Positions 8,711 through 17,879 of a DNA stretch of 64,000 nucleotides are shown here, piece by piece. Below the pieces are notes generated by a model that saw only the letters and a list, made by a program, of their open reading frames with translations, was not told the DNA's origin and did not search any database. Source of the stretch: CAVYUC01 sp963783085 (GTDB lineage: Bacteria > Bacteroidota > Bacteroidia > Bacteroidales > Prolixibacteraceae); the NCBI GenBank assembly GCA_963783085.1, contig CAWAMJ010000020.1, positions 310,001-374,000 of the forward strand, written 5' to 3'. A program made the translations under genes and the position numbers. Position 1 is the stretch's first letter, and every line of letters starts with the position of its first letter.

Positions 8711-9361
8711 TTGATAAAGGCAGTAAATATTAAAAAATCATTCGGTACGCTTCAGGTACTTAAGGGAATCGATTTGGAAATTCCGCAGGGAAAAATTTAT
8801 TCGGTGGTAGGGGCCAGCGGCGCCGGAAAAACAACACTGCTCCAGATATTGGGAACGTTGAGCCGGGCCGATGAAGGTGATATTTATTACGGCAATCAAA
8901 AAATATCTTCTTTCCCCGAAAAGAAACTGGCAGCATTTCGCAACAAGGAAATTGGATTTGTTTTCCAGTTTCATCATTTGCTTCCGGAATTTACGGCGCT
9001 CGAAAATGTGTGCATTCCGGCTTTTATTGCAAAAATTTCAAAAAAAGAGGCTGAACGAAAAGCTCTGGAACTTTTAAAATACCTGGGAATGCAGGAAAGA
9101 ATTAACCACAAACCTGCGGAACTTTCAGGCGGCGAAAAACAACGCGTTGCAGTGGCAAGGGCGCTGGTGAATAACCCGTCGGTGGTTTTGGCCGATGAAC
9201 CTTCGGGAAACCTCGATTCTGCCAACCGCGATGAATTGCATGATTTGCTCTTTAAATTGCGCGATGATTTTCGGCAAACTTTTGCAATTGTGACACACGA
9301 CGATCATTTTGCCGAACGTTCCGATCGGATTATTCATATTAAAGACGGCGTGATTTGTTAA
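8711..9361 (+). CDS. lolD: LolD-like ABC transporter ATP-binding protein
   Basis: A 216-residue ATPase with Walker A GASGAGKT (34-41), Q-loop FVFQFHHLLPEF, signature LSGGEKQR (about 137-144), Walker B VVLADEPSGN and the H-loop histidine in IVTHD. The HHLLPEFTALENV stretch is typical of LolD/MacB-type exporters that release lipoproteins to LolA. It starts with TTG at 8711; no ATG lies near the N-terminal strand. The partner permease is not in the window. The substrate assignment is by family only. Confidence 0.82.
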   Translation: MIKAVNIKKSFGTLQVLKGIDLEIPQGKIYSVVGASGAGKTTLLQILGTLSRADEGDIYYGNQKISSFPEKKLAAFRNKEIGFVFQFHHLLPEFTALENVCIPAFIAKISKKEAERKALELLKYLGMQERINHKPAELSGGEKQRVAVARALVNNPSVVLADEPSGNLDSANRDELHDLLFKLRDDFRQTFAIVTHDDHFAERSDRIIHIKDGVIC

Positions 9362-9373
9362 TCCTGTTTTTAT

Positions 9374-10153
9374 TTGAAAACCTTACAAATGCAGTTTGAA
9401 GAACTAAAAGAATTCCTCGGGGAAAAAACGCAAAAATACAACCAGCCCGGTTTTATCGAAACCGATCCGATTCAAATCCCCAAACAATTTCAGGAAAAGC
9501 GGGATATTGAGATTTCAGCATTTTTAACCGCGACTATATCCTGGGGAAACCGGCTTTCCATCATTAAAAATGCCGGCAAACTGATGTCGATGATGGATTT
9601 TCAGCCTTACGATTTTATCCTGAATTCAACTTCTTCCGAAGAAAAGCGGCTTGAAAATTTTGTCCACCGCACTTTTAACGGTAACGATTGCATCTATTTT
9701 GTGCGGTCGCTGAAAAACATCTGCGAAAATCACGAGGGCTTACAAGAAGTTATGGAACAAGGTTTTCGCAAGGGAAATAATGTAAAATCTGCACTGGCGC
9801 ATTTTCACAATGTCTTTTTTGAATTACCGGGCGAACGGACGCGCAAACACATTTCAAATGTTCAGAAAGGCGCATCGGCAAAACGGCTGAATATGTTTTT
9901 ACGATGGATGGTCAGAAATGATGAAAAGGGCGTTGATTTTGGAATCTGGAAAGGAATCCCCGTTTCGAAACTGATGCTCCCACTGGATGTGCACACCGGC
10001 AACACCGCGCGGAAGTTGGGCTTGTTAAAGCGAAAAAACAACGATTGGAAAGCGGTGGAGGAAGTTACCGCCAACCTTCTTAAATTTGATGCGGAAGATC
10101 CGGTGAAGTACGATTTTGCTTTGTTTGGCCTGGGCGTGTTTGAAAAGTTTTGA
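9374..10153 (+). CDS. TIGR02757 family protein of unknown function
   Basis: A 259-residue protein resembling the TIGR02757 family, found mainly in Bacteroidota (DPIQIPKQF near the start, FLTATISWGNRLSII, LPLDVHTGNTAR near the end). No catalytic role is known. The C-terminal helical part with VHTGN recalls HhH-type DNA-binding or glycosylase folds, but that is weak. TTG at 9374 is the longest start; ATG at 9389 is equally plausible. It begins 12 nt after lolD. Confidence 0.75.
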   Translation: MKTLQMQFEELKEFLGEKTQKYNQPGFIETDPIQIPKQFQEKRDIEISAFLTATISWGNRLSIIKNAGKLMSMMDFQPYDFILNSTSSEEKRLENFVHRTFNGNDCIYFVRSLKNICENHEGLQEVMEQGFRKGNNVKSALAHFHNVFFELPGERTRKHISNVQKGASAKRLNMFLRWMVRNDEKGVDFGIWKGIPVSKLMLPLDVHTGNTARKLGLLKRKNNDWKAVEEVTANLLKFDAEDPVKYDFALFGLGVFEKF

Positions 10154-10193
10154 GGTGGTTTTAATTATCGAAATAAACAGTTTCAACTTTCAC

Positions 10194-10201
10194 TACCTTT
10201 G
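10194..10201 (+). promoter_or_regulatory. -7 promoter element upstream of trmN6
   Basis: TACCTTTG matches TAnnTTTG. The predicted leader to the ATG at 10309 is about 100 nt and contains no recognised structure. Confidence 0.4.
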
Positions 10202-10308
10202 GAATGTGAAAATAAAAACGGAACATATAATCCGGCTGATTCAAAGTTGTATCGAATCAAATGATCCAACAACTCGCTCAGTAACAAGGTACCAATCAAC
10301 AAAAGCGA

Positions 10309-11025
10309 ATGCCCAAAAACAACTACTTTCAGTTTAAACAGTTTAAAATCACCCAGGAAAAAGCAGCGATGAAGGTAGGTACCGACGGTGTTTTACTCGG
10401 TGCGTGGACCGATGTGGCGAATGTTAAATCAGCCCTTGACGTTGGCGCCGGGACTGGTGTTATTGCACTTATTCTGGCACAGCGATCGCAGGCAATAATC
10501 GAAGCAGTTGAAATTGAAGAACATGCGGCTGAAGAAGCTGCCGGAAATTTCCGAAATTCACCGTGGGCAAAACGGTTGAAATTATATCCGGGTTCGTTTC
10601 AGGAGTTCGTGGCAAAAACAACTGCAAAATATGACCTTGTCATTTCCAATCCACCGTTTTTCGTCAACGATCAGCGGTCGAAAAACAGCAAACTGGCCAT
10701 TGCCAGGCACAGCGATTTACTGTCGCCTGATGAACTGGCAGCGGGCGCTAAAAAACTCCTGTCGGAAAATGGCAGACTTTCGGTGATCCTGCCCGTTCCC
10801 AATGCAATAAAATTTATTTCCCTGGCAGAAAAACAAGGTTTGTTTTTGCAGCGCCTGACAGAAGTGAAACCCAAAAAAAACAAAATTGCACACCGGTATC
10901 TGATGGAGTTCGGGCGGTTTAAACGTGAATTCGAAAGAAACAGTTTAATAATACATCTCGATGATGACAGCGATTTTCGGGAAGAATACAAAAAACTCAC
11001 TTGCGATTTTTACCTCAAATTTTGA
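10309..11025 (+). CDS. trmN: tRNA1(Val) adenine(37)-N6-methyltransferase
   Basis: A 238-residue class I SAM-dependent methyltransferase of the TrmN6/YfiC type. The N-terminus FQFKQFKITQEKAAMKVGTD and VLLGAW, the SAM-binding loop DVGAGTGVIALILAQ (about 44-58) and the adenine-pocket motif NPPFF are all present. It modifies A37 of tRNA-Val (family knowledge). The gene has its own upstream -7 element and is followed by a 180-nt gap, so it appears monocistronic. Confidence 0.88.
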   Translation: MPKNNYFQFKQFKITQEKAAMKVGTDGVLLGAWTDVANVKSALDVGAGTGVIALILAQRSQAIIEAVEIEEHAAEEAAGNFRNSPWAKRLKLYPGSFQEFVAKTTAKYDLVISNPPFFVNDQRSKNSKLAIARHSDLLSPDELAAGAKKLLSENGRLSVILPVPNAIKFISLAEKQGLFLQRLTEVKPKKNKIAHRYLMEFGRFKREFERNSLIIHLDDDSDFREEYKKLTCDFYLKF

Positions 11026-11176
11026 CCTTTCCAATTCCAGGATTTTTTAAAAGCTATACGCGGCAAACTCAGAAAAATATGTCCTGCGGCGAACAATTAT
11101 GTTATTAGTCGGTTAATTCTGTAAAAACACAGGTCAAATAAAACACTTATAAGTCTTTTATTTCCTTTTTAGATAT

Positions 11177-11184
11177 TATTTTTG
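11177..11184 (+). promoter_or_regulatory. -7 promoter element of the 11209 reductase gene
   Basis: TATTTTTG lies 24 nt upstream of the ATG at 11209. The -33 box is weak. Confidence 0.4.
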
Positions 11185-11208
11185 CCTGAAATTTAAACAG
11201 GGTACACC

Positions 11209-11889
11209 ATGACGATTGATATGAAACCAGAAATTCAAATTGACGCTAATTATTATAAGGTTCTGAAAATTAAAGATTTAACCGATAGCACATTTGTATT
11301 GCAGCTTCCAAAAAGCAGATTCAAATTTTATGCAGGGCAGCATATATCACTTTCCATAAAAGGCGATTACCAAAGCCGTGAATATTCTATTTACAGCGCA
11401 GAAGAAAGCGAAACACTGGAATTGTTGGTAAAAGAAGTAGACGGCGGCTATTTTTCGCCAAAGCTAAAACACCTGAAAGAGGGTGATTACGTAGAAATAC
11501 ACGGTCCGTTCGGGAAATTTGGGCTCGACAAGAAAAAGCTAACCACCCATAAACACGTTTTCATTGCCAGCGGAACTGGTATTGCACCTTTTCACAGCAT
11601 GGTATTAAGTAACCCAACATTGGATTATCGCCTGATTCATGGTGTACGCTTTGCCAACGAGGCGTATGAAAAAGATGATTACGACGCAGATCGGTTTGTG
11701 CTTTGTACTTCGCGCGATGATTCCGGAGATTTTGAGGGTCGCGTAACAGCCTACCTCGAGCAACATGAATTCGATAAAAACACCAGTTTCTATTTGTGCG
11801 GAAACAGCGACATGATTTTCGATGCCATGGAAATCCTGAAAGAAAAAGGTTTCGACCGCGATAGTGTAAATGTAGAGGTATATTTTTAG
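11209..11889 (+). CDS. Ferredoxin/flavodoxin-NADP reductase-like FAD oxidoreductase
   Basis: A 226-residue member of the ferredoxin-NADP+ reductase superfamily. The FAD-binding barrel carries the signature REYSIYS (about 64-70), and the NAD(P) domain has ASGTGIAPFHS (about 120-130) and the C-terminal FYLCGNSDMIFD with NVEVYF, whose terminal Phe stacks on the flavin. No 2Fe-2S ferredoxin domain is attached, so an external partner is needed. The length is short but complete. Partner unknown. Confidence 0.85.
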   Translation: MTIDMKPEIQIDANYYKVLKIKDLTDSTFVLQLPKSRFKFYAGQHISLSIKGDYQSREYSIYSAEESETLELLVKEVDGGYFSPKLKHLKEGDYVEIHGPFGKFGLDKKKLTTHKHVFIASGTGIAPFHSMVLSNPTLDYRLIHGVRFANEAYEKDDYDADRFVLCTSRDDSGDFEGRVTAYLEQHEFDKNTSFYLCGNSDMIFDAMEILKEKGFDRDSVNVEVYF

Positions 11890-11982
11890 AACGAGGATGA
11901 AAGATGCCAGAGGAAGCCTTTTGTTAATCGATGACACACGATGAAGCTCGCATTTCGTGGCTGATAGCTTGAAGTTCTGCTG

Positions 11983-12648
11983 TTAACTTTTCGAATCTAT
12001 TTTTTCGCCGTAAGCCAAATCACCTGCGTCTCCCAAGCCGGGAACAATGTATGATTTTGCCGTTAGCGCTTCATCAACAGCGCCTAACCAAAGTGTAACG
12101 TTTGGTGCCTGAATTTTTTCGGTTACATATTCCACACCCTGTTTACTGGCAATAATTGAAACCAGGTGAACGTGTGAGGGCGTGCCTTTACTGAACAACG
12201 CATGGTAGCTGATTTCCATAGACCTGCCGGAAGCAAGCATCGGGTCCGATAAAATTACCACTTTATCATTGAGCGAGGGAGATGCCATATATTCAAATTC
12301 AATTTCAAATTCGCCGTTGTCGGAGTATTTCCGGTAAGCTGATATAAAACAATTTTCTGCACGATCGAGAATGTTTAACAAACCATTATGCATGGCCAGT
12401 CCGGCACGTAAAATCGTGGCCAAAACCGGCTGTTGCTTTAATACAGGCACTTTGGCAATTCCAAGGGGAGTAGTAATTTCAGAGACTTCAAACTTTAAAT
12501 TTTTGCTGATTTCGTACGCGAACAATTCGCCAATCCTGTACATGTTTTCGCGAAACCTCAGTGGATCTTTTTGAATGGATTCGTCCCGCATTTCTGCCAG
12601 GTACTGATCGAAAATAGAATTATTGTTGCCCAGTATTTTAATTTCCAT
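11983..12648 (-). CDS. upp: Uracil phosphoribosyltransferase
   Basis: A 221-residue type I phosphoribosyltransferase making UMP from uracil and PRPP for pyrimidine salvage. The PRPP loop reads LSDPMLASGRSME, a slight variant of the usual DPMLATGGS. The uracil-binding C-terminal segment is IVPGLGDAGDLAYG. The N-terminal region with TTPLGIAKVPV and ILRAGLAMHNGLL also matches. The gene is alone on the reverse strand, divergent from the sulfotransferase gene. Confidence 0.93.
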   Translation of the reverse strand: MEIKILGNNNSIFDQYLAEMRDESIQKDPLRFRENMYRIGELFAYEISKNLKFEVSEITTPLGIAKVPVLKQQPVLATILRAGLAMHNGLLNILDRAENCFISAYRKYSDNGEFEIEFEYMASPSLNDKVVILSDPMLASGRSMEISYHALFSKGTPSHVHLVSIIASKQGVEYVTEKIQAPNVTLWLGAVDEALTAKSYIVPGLGDAGDLAYGEKIDSKS

Positions 12649-12757
12649 GAAAAATATCTTTATGTTTTCTTTCTGCCGATATTGAATTCAACGCTATATT
12701 GATTATTTTCACCCGTTTTACGGTCCAAAAATATCAAAAAAAAACAACGATTTCAGG

Positions 12758-13654
12758 ATGAATGTATTGCCTAATTTTATTATTGCCGGCGCATCAAAAA
12801 GTGGAACCTCATCTCTTTATCATTATTTAAAGCAACATCCTGATATCTTTTTGTCTGATATTCAAAAGGAAGGCCGGTATTTTTCGCAAATGAAAGGTAA
12901 TTTCGAAGGACCGGGTGATTCGCGAATTGATGCTACAATTACAAGATCACTGGCAGATTACCAGACACTTTTTCAGGGTACCAGCAGAGAGAAAGCTGTT
13001 GGCGATATTTCTCCGGAGTATCTGTATTTTCATGAGACCTCAATTCCGCTGATGAAAAAGACGCTGGGCGAAAACCTGAAGATCATCCTGATTTTACGTT
13101 CGCCGGTGGACAGGGCTTTTTCTGCATACACCCATTTTAAAAGAGATAAGCGTGAAAATCTCGATTTTGAAGAGGCGCTGAATGCGGAAGAAACAAGAAA
13201 AGCAGCCAACTGGATTTGGGCGTGGCAATATAAAAATTCAGGCTTATATTACCGGCAGGTAAAAGCTTTCCTCGATAAGTTCAAGCATGTAAAAGTGATT
13301 TTGTATGAAGATTTTCAAGAAAATAACCTCTTGGTTTTAAAGGAAATCTGCCGTTTCATTAGCGTTGCCGACGATTTTAATTTTGACATCAGTTACAAGT
13401 ACAACGTTTCAGGCAAACCGAAAAATGCTGTTTTATATCAATTGGAGACTTCGCGCGGGTTGGTAAACCGGATAAAAAAAATAATCCCAAAAAAGCTGGT
13501 TTCTTATTTGAAAAATAACCTCACCGGCGAAAAACAAATGGTGAAAACGGAAATGAAACCGGAAACCCGCAGGGAATTAATTGAATTCTTTCGGGAGGAT
13601 ATCCTTAAACTTCAGGATTTACTTCAACGGGATTTATCAATTTGGCTAAAATGA
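12758..13654 (+). CDS. Sulfotransferase domain protein
   Basis: A 298-residue PAPS-dependent sulfotransferase of the heparan N-sulfotransferase-like family. The 5'-phosphosulfate loop is GASKSGTSSLYHYLKQHP (about 11-28) and the 3'-phosphate motif is ILRSPVDRAFSAY (about 112-124). It transfers sulfate to an acceptor, probably a glycan given the facing polysaccharide deacetylase operon. Its stop is one base from the stop of the convergent deacetylase gene. There is no signal peptide, so it acts in the cytoplasm. Confidence 0.85.
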   Translation: MNVLPNFIIAGASKSGTSSLYHYLKQHPDIFLSDIQKEGRYFSQMKGNFEGPGDSRIDATITRSLADYQTLFQGTSREKAVGDISPEYLYFHETSIPLMKKTLGENLKIILILRSPVDRAFSAYTHFKRDKRENLDFEEALNAEETRKAANWIWAWQYKNSGLYYRQVKAFLDKFKHVKVILYEDFQENNLLVLKEICRFISVADDFNFDISYKYNVSGKPKNAVLYQLETSRGLVNRIKKIIPKKLVSYLKNNLTGEKQMVKTEMKPETRRELIEFFREDILKLQDLLQRDLSIWLK

Positions 13655-13655
13655 T

Positions 13656-14678
13656 TTAACGAATAATCGTGTTTTTCCCGAAAAATGATTTAAACAGAAA
13701 ATAGGCATATTCTGATCGTAAAACCTGTTCTGTATTTTCTTTCCCGGTTTCCATGGGAATACGTTGAATGTGCGAAAAGCGGCTGTCTTTTTTCAACCCC
13801 GCAGTTCCGAAAGTAATCTCCGCTTTTCCGGAATTTTCCACATGATCAAAAAAAGAAGAAGAGATGCCGTCGTCCGTGTACGGGAAAGCAAACGTGTAAG
13901 CCGGCGGATGAAAATTGTTGCGGATAAATTCCATGCTTTTTTCAAACTGTTCTATTTGCTGCTGCTCCGCGAGTTCTGAGAAAAGCGGATGATCCATGCT
14001 GTGCGAACCAATGATAAAACCTTCGGAATCGAGTTGTTTTAGCTCATCGAGCGTCATGTATGGCTGTGCATTTTGCAGCATCTCATTTAAGTTGATCCCA
14101 AGAATGACTGCAATTTCATCGAGTTTTGAGGTTTCTGTTTCTTTTAATCCACCGATGGTTTGAATCAGTTTCTGTTTTTCAGAAAAAGGAAGATTTAAAA
14201 TTCCGGCAATTTTTACAAGTGTTTTTTCATCGTGAACCTGAAGTACCTCATCTGTTATTAAGCTGGTTTTGAACCGGTAAAAAAACGATTGATTATCCAC
14301 AAAATCAGGATTGATAAAAAAAGCCGCCTGAATTCCTTTTTCTTTCAGAACAGGATAAACCACCTGAAAGCATTCTTTCAACCCATCATCGAAACTGATA
14401 AAAAACATCGGCTTCTTCGATGTCTTTCCATTTTTAATGAATTGAGTTACATCGTCAATTGTAGCCGGATAATAATTTTTCAACAGAAATTCCAGATCGG
14501 AAGTAAATTGTCCGGGAGTTGGCGCCGGGTACAAATGTTTAATGTACGCCGGTGTTTTATCGGCAACGACGTGATAGAAAGGGAAGATGAAATTTTGGTT
14601 GGTTAGTCTGCGCAAAACATGGAATGGAACTAGCTTTGTTGCGACATGCAATGCATTTTTTATATGTTCCCGGTTCAT
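13656..14678 (-). CDS. Polysaccharide deacetylase family protein
   Basis: A 340-residue carbohydrate esterase 4 (NodB-like) protein. Motif 1 is FISFDDGLKE (metal Asp), motif 2 is GSHSMDHP (metal histidines), and FAFPYTDDG matches the substrate-groove motif. No clear signal peptide is seen. It is last in the operon radC, 15581 deacetylase, 14683 acyltransferase, 13656, with a gap of 4 nt from the acyltransferase. It probably removes acetyl groups from a surface polysaccharide intermediate. Confidence 0.83.
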   Translation of the reverse strand: MNREHIKNALHVATKLVPFHVLRRLTNQNFIFPFYHVVADKTPAYIKHLYPAPTPGQFTSDLEFLLKNYYPATIDDVTQFIKNGKTSKKPMFFISFDDGLKECFQVVYPVLKEKGIQAAFFINPDFVDNQSFFYRFKTSLITDEVLQVHDEKTLVKIAGILNLPFSEKQKLIQTIGGLKETETSKLDEIAVILGINLNEMLQNAQPYMTLDELKQLDSEGFIIGSHSMDHPLFSELAEQQQIEQFEKSMEFIRNNFHPPAYTFAFPYTDDGISSSFFDHVENSGKAEITFGTAGLKKDSRFSHIQRIPMETGKENTEQVLRSEYAYFLFKSFFGKNTIIR

Positions 14679-14682
14679 ATCG

Positions 14683-15588
14683 TCACCACATTTTTCCGAT
14701 TAAAGGCACTTTATCAGAGTGAATGTAATAATAGTCAGTGCTTTGTGCGCCAAAACCTTTGTAAAAACGGGCCACGCCTTCAATGACCGAACCTTCGAAA
14801 TCAAGCGTCATGTAACTGTCACTCCATTCTTTAATAATTTCATTTAGAATTAAATACATTGCACGGTTTTCCCTGCCTTCCTCGGTTGAAAACGCATTGA
14901 GGTAGTATGCACGCGACTGGTCGAAAACGATAAAAGCGGCCGAGCACAAACTGTTGGCAGCCGAATATGCCGCATATATTGTTCCCGCGCCACTGGTTAG
15001 TGTTTTCGCCATTAAAGCCCGTAAAATTCGATACGATTTTTCGGGTACTTTCCGGTTATCAGCTATTCTCTTTATTTCGAAAAAATCGGAAGGTTGCAAT
15101 CCTTTCACCACCGTAGTGCCTGTTTTCTCAGCCGCTGTCAGGTTCCGCTTGGCATGTTTTGTAAAACTGCCCGAAAGCCAGTTAAAAGGCATATCCAGAT
15201 GAAGCAGGTAATTGGTCTTCTTCAGAACTTTAAAATTTTTAAACTGGCCAATATCCATTTCCGTATTTAGCTGGTAACGGATGAATTTGAACATCCGGTA
15301 AAATTCTTCGGCAAACTGTTGTTGTATATCTTCTATGGCGGCCGGAAAAATTCCCAATTGCTGGCAATGCAGCGGTTGGCTGATCATCCGCAGTCCGAAT
15401 TTTTGTTCTACCGGCAATGGCATAACAAATTTATAATCGCCAAGAACAAGAGCTTCCCAGTTTGGGCTAACAATGTCGAGGTACCATGATTTGGCATATA
15501 AATTTCCATTGTTGGCACGAAGAATGCATTCATCCCATTTTTCGTAATCTATTTCCTTGTTTTTCAGATGTCTTAACTGCTTATTCAT
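14683..15588 (-). CDS. GNAT/FemAB-like acyltransferase fold protein
   Basis: A 301-residue protein with the layout of FemAB/BioF2-like N-acyltransferases: an N-terminal half with SWYLDIVSPNWEALVLGDY and a C-terminal half with AAYSAANSLCSAAFIVFDQ, AYYLNAFS and TLDFEGSVIEGVARFYKGFGA. The last motif is common in peptidoglycan- or lipid-linked acyl/aminoacyl transferases. Its start overlaps the end of the upstream deacetylase gene by 8 nt, so translation is coupled. The acceptor is probably the same surface glycan or its lipid carrier (inference). Confidence 0.65.
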   Translation of the reverse strand: MNKQLRHLKNKEIDYEKWDECILRANNGNLYAKSWYLDIVSPNWEALVLGDYKFVMPLPVEQKFGLRMISQPLHCQQLGIFPAAIEDIQQQFAEEFYRMFKFIRYQLNTEMDIGQFKNFKVLKKTNYLLHLDMPFNWLSGSFTKHAKRNLTAAEKTGTTVVKGLQPSDFFEIKRIADNRKVPEKSYRILRALMAKTLTSGAGTIYAAYSAANSLCSAAFIVFDQSRAYYLNAFSTEEGRENRAMYLILNEIIKEWSDSYMTLDFEGSVIEGVARFYKGFGAQSTDYYYIHSDKVPLIGKMW

Positions 15589-16903
15589 TGGCCCATTTAA
15601 ATCCCAGTTTATTCATTTCCTGAAATATCAATTGATACCCTCTCCAATGCGCCCGGTTGTTTACAGATTCATTATGCCAAATGCTGGTGAACGTTCCGCC
15701 CACATTTTTCACTTCCCGCATTAATTCTTCGGTTTGCTCCAGCGCTTCACCGGGAGACAACCGCAAATAATCGCGTAAAGTTACGTCCATTGTCTGAAAC
15801 GGATAGATTCTGAGGTTTGTTTCCGACTCGTTTTTTAAATCGTAAAAATGAAACGGCGTGCAAATTCCGGCTCTGAAACCGGTATGCGACGGATAACCCA
15901 TGGTGAAATCCTCTGTAATTCCCAGTTTTATTAATCTTGAATAACTTTCAGGAATGGTCAGTTTCAAAAAATGCTGCCGGCTTTTTTCAACTTTTTTTCC
16001 GGTAATTTTTTCCAGCCGCCGGATTTCCTTCCGAAGTTTACTGCTGTTTTTATAAGAACCGGAAGCATAAGAGGGATGAATTCCCACCGAATATTTTTCA
16101 GCCGTTGTTCTGATTAATTTTTTCAGGTACCGGTTCTTGTGTGATATGTTTTTATCAAATGGTCTGTAATCGCCGAGCAGGAAAAAAAAAGTGACTTGTT
16201 CTTCATTTCCTTTGAATACCGAATCGAGGTACTGATAACTGTCATACGGATCTTTTTCGCTGCCGGCAAGCACTTTAAATTGTTTGCGAATTTCACGATA
16301 ATTGCTTTTTGCGATATTTTTGACGGTTGCGCCGGCGCTTCGGATAAATCCCTTGTGCAGGAATGCCCATGCATTGTCAATGTCAATGGTGGGATTAAAT
16401 TTGAATTTTCGCTCCGGAAAAGCCAGCCGCGGAAATTTCTCCTGAAGTTTTTCAGCCAGTAAATTGGCCCAGATATTTACCACCGGTTTCTTCAGCAGGT
16501 TTAATTTAAACAGGATGCTTTGTGTTGCCGGATACCGTTGATGTTGATCGCGTTCTGCACTGTTGTACTCTTCAAAGCGGGTAACCAGGTAAAATGCAGC
16601 CGCGAACAAATCGAACGGCAGAATGGAATCGGGGGAACTGGCAAAAAAATATTTTTCTTCTTTAAACCTCACCGGTTGTAATTCCGGAGTTATTATCTTT
16701 TTTTCAAATAAAAGCGAATGTGGTTTTAAATAGATTTCACCGCCAAATTTTGTTTTTGAATAATTTAGCTTTGGCAAATCAGATGATATAAACGTTACAG
16801 AATCAGTTATTAACCGCCGTTCAGTTTGTAAAATCGTTCGGAAAATTAATTGGGTGGCGTATTCAACGCGAGGATTAATTTCATCGGTAAAAATTAATAT
16901 CAT
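15581..16903 (-). CDS. Polysaccharide deacetylase-like protein with N-terminal DUF7033-type domain
   Basis: A 440-residue protein of a Bacteroidota family with an N-terminal ~150-residue domain followed by a deacetylase-like barrel. In place of TFDDG it has TIDIDNAW (about 166-173), and the histidine motif is GIHPSYAS (about 279-286). FTSIWHNESV near the C-terminus adds another His. The altered motif 1 keeps two aspartates, so metal binding is likely but activity is uncertain. It starts 12 nt downstream of radC and overlaps the acyltransferase gene. Confidence 0.72.
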   Translation of the reverse strand: MILIFTDEINPRVEYATQLIFRTILQTERRLITDSVTFISSDLPKLNYSKTKFGGEIYLKPHSLLFEKKIITPELQPVRFKEEKYFFASSPDSILPFDLFAAAFYLVTRFEEYNSAERDQHQRYPATQSILFKLNLLKKPVVNIWANLLAEKLQEKFPRLAFPERKFKFNPTIDIDNAWAFLHKGFIRSAGATVKNIAKSNYREIRKQFKVLAGSEKDPYDSYQYLDSVFKGNEEQVTFFFLLGDYRPFDKNISHKNRYLKKLIRTTAEKYSVGIHPSYASGSYKNSSKLRKEIRRLEKITGKKVEKSRQHFLKLTIPESYSRLIKLGITEDFTMGYPSHTGFRAGICTPFHFYDLKNESETNLRIYPFQTMDVTLRDYLRLSPGEALEQTEELMREVKNVGGTFTSIWHNESVNNRAHWRGYQLIFQEMNKLGFKWANE

Positions 16904-16915
16904 ATCATAAAAGCA

Positions 16916-17614
16916 TTAATTAAGTATTCCTTCGTCGGCAAAACTAAGGTAGCTGTTATGGCCGATAATAATGTGGTCGAGCACGGAAATATCCATCAAC
17001 TCTGCAGCATTTTTTATTTTCCGGGTAATTTTTAAATCGGCATCAGAGGCCTGCAAGGTACCGGAAGGATGGTTGTGTGAAAGGATCAGCGCACTTGCCT
17101 GTTCGTTGAGCGCTTTCTTCAGAATGATGCGTACATCGATTACAGTTCCTGAGATTCCGCCCTGGCTGACCATGAAGCTGCCGAGGATTTTGTTGCCGCG
17201 GTCGAGCAGGAGCACCCAGAATTCCTCGTGGTTGAGGTCGGCCAGCTTTGGCACGAAAAAATCAGCGGCATCTTTGCTTCCGGTAATTTTGTTCTTCACA
17301 AAAACTTCGGCGTCTTTTCTGCGGCGGCCGAGTTCGAGCGCTGCCAGAATGGAAATGGCCTTGGCTTCGCCAATTCCGTTGAAGACTTTTAAATCGTCGA
17401 TGCTTTTGCGCCCCAATTCATTTAAATTATTTCCTGATGCGGTTAGAATCCGGCGGGACAATTCAACAGCAGTTTCCTGTAAATTTCCCGAACCAATTAA
17501 AATGGCAATTAACTCTGCATCGGTTAACGAACGTTGTCCGTTGGCAAGTAATTTTTCCCGCGGGCGATCTTCCACCGCCCATTCCTTAATGTTGAGCTTC
17601 TTGTATTCGTTCAT
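16916..17614 (-). CDS. radC: RadC family JAB/MPN+ protein
   Basis: A 232-residue RadC protein. The helix-hairpin-helix region (ILIGSGNLQETAVEL, LKVFNGIGEAKAISI) precedes the JAMM domain with SHNHPSGTLQASDADLKIT, which carries the zinc-binding HxHxxxxxxxxxxD pattern. The historic link to DNA repair is doubtful; the biochemical role is unknown. It is the first gene of a reverse-strand operon with polysaccharide-modifying genes, separated by only 12 nt. Confidence 0.9.
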   Translation of the reverse strand: MNEYKKLNIKEWAVEDRPREKLLANGQRSLTDAELIAILIGSGNLQETAVELSRRILTASGNNLNELGRKSIDDLKVFNGIGEAKAISILAALELGRRRKDAEVFVKNKITGSKDAADFFVPKLADLNHEEFWVLLLDRGNKILGSFMVSQGGISGTVIDVRIILKKALNEQASALILSHNHPSGTLQASDADLKITRKIKNAAELMDISVLDHIIIGHNSYLSFADEGILN

Positions 17615-17723
17615 TTTCGTGGATAGGTGAATTCAGCTAAAAATAGATATTTTAAGTGGGATTTGGATTTTTCTGGATTATAAATTTTAGGATTCCTTTC
17701 CTATCGATAATTCAGAACAGCTG

Positions 17724-17876
17724 TTAATTCATGAAATAATTTTTCATTACTAACTGCAAATCTTCTTCTTTTATTGGTTTCGTCAGGTATGCGTTGCAGC
17801 CTGAATCGATGGCTTTTCCCTGATCGTCTGGCATTACAAATGCACTTTGTGCAACGATTATCACATCCCGGTTAAA
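17724..17876 (-). pseudogene. Truncated response-regulator receiver domain (C-terminal remnant)
   Basis: An open stretch of 50 codons bounded by in-frame stops (17877-17879 and 17724-17726) encodes RDVIIVAQSAFVMPDDQGK and AIDSGCNAYLTKPIKEEDL. This is the last third of a CheY-like receiver: the conserved Thr/Ser-Ala step, AGCNAYLTKP with the switch lysine, and the final helix. The phospho-acceptor Asp and everything before it are missing, and there is no start codon. The complete relatives are typically C-terminal receivers of hybrid histidine kinases or lone regulators. Confidence 0.7.
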
Positions 17877-17879
17877 TTA

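Noticed and set aside
10116..10337. 73-codon forward frame between the TIGR02757 gene and trmN6
   Set aside because: It overlaps both genes in another frame and contains the trmN6 promoter.
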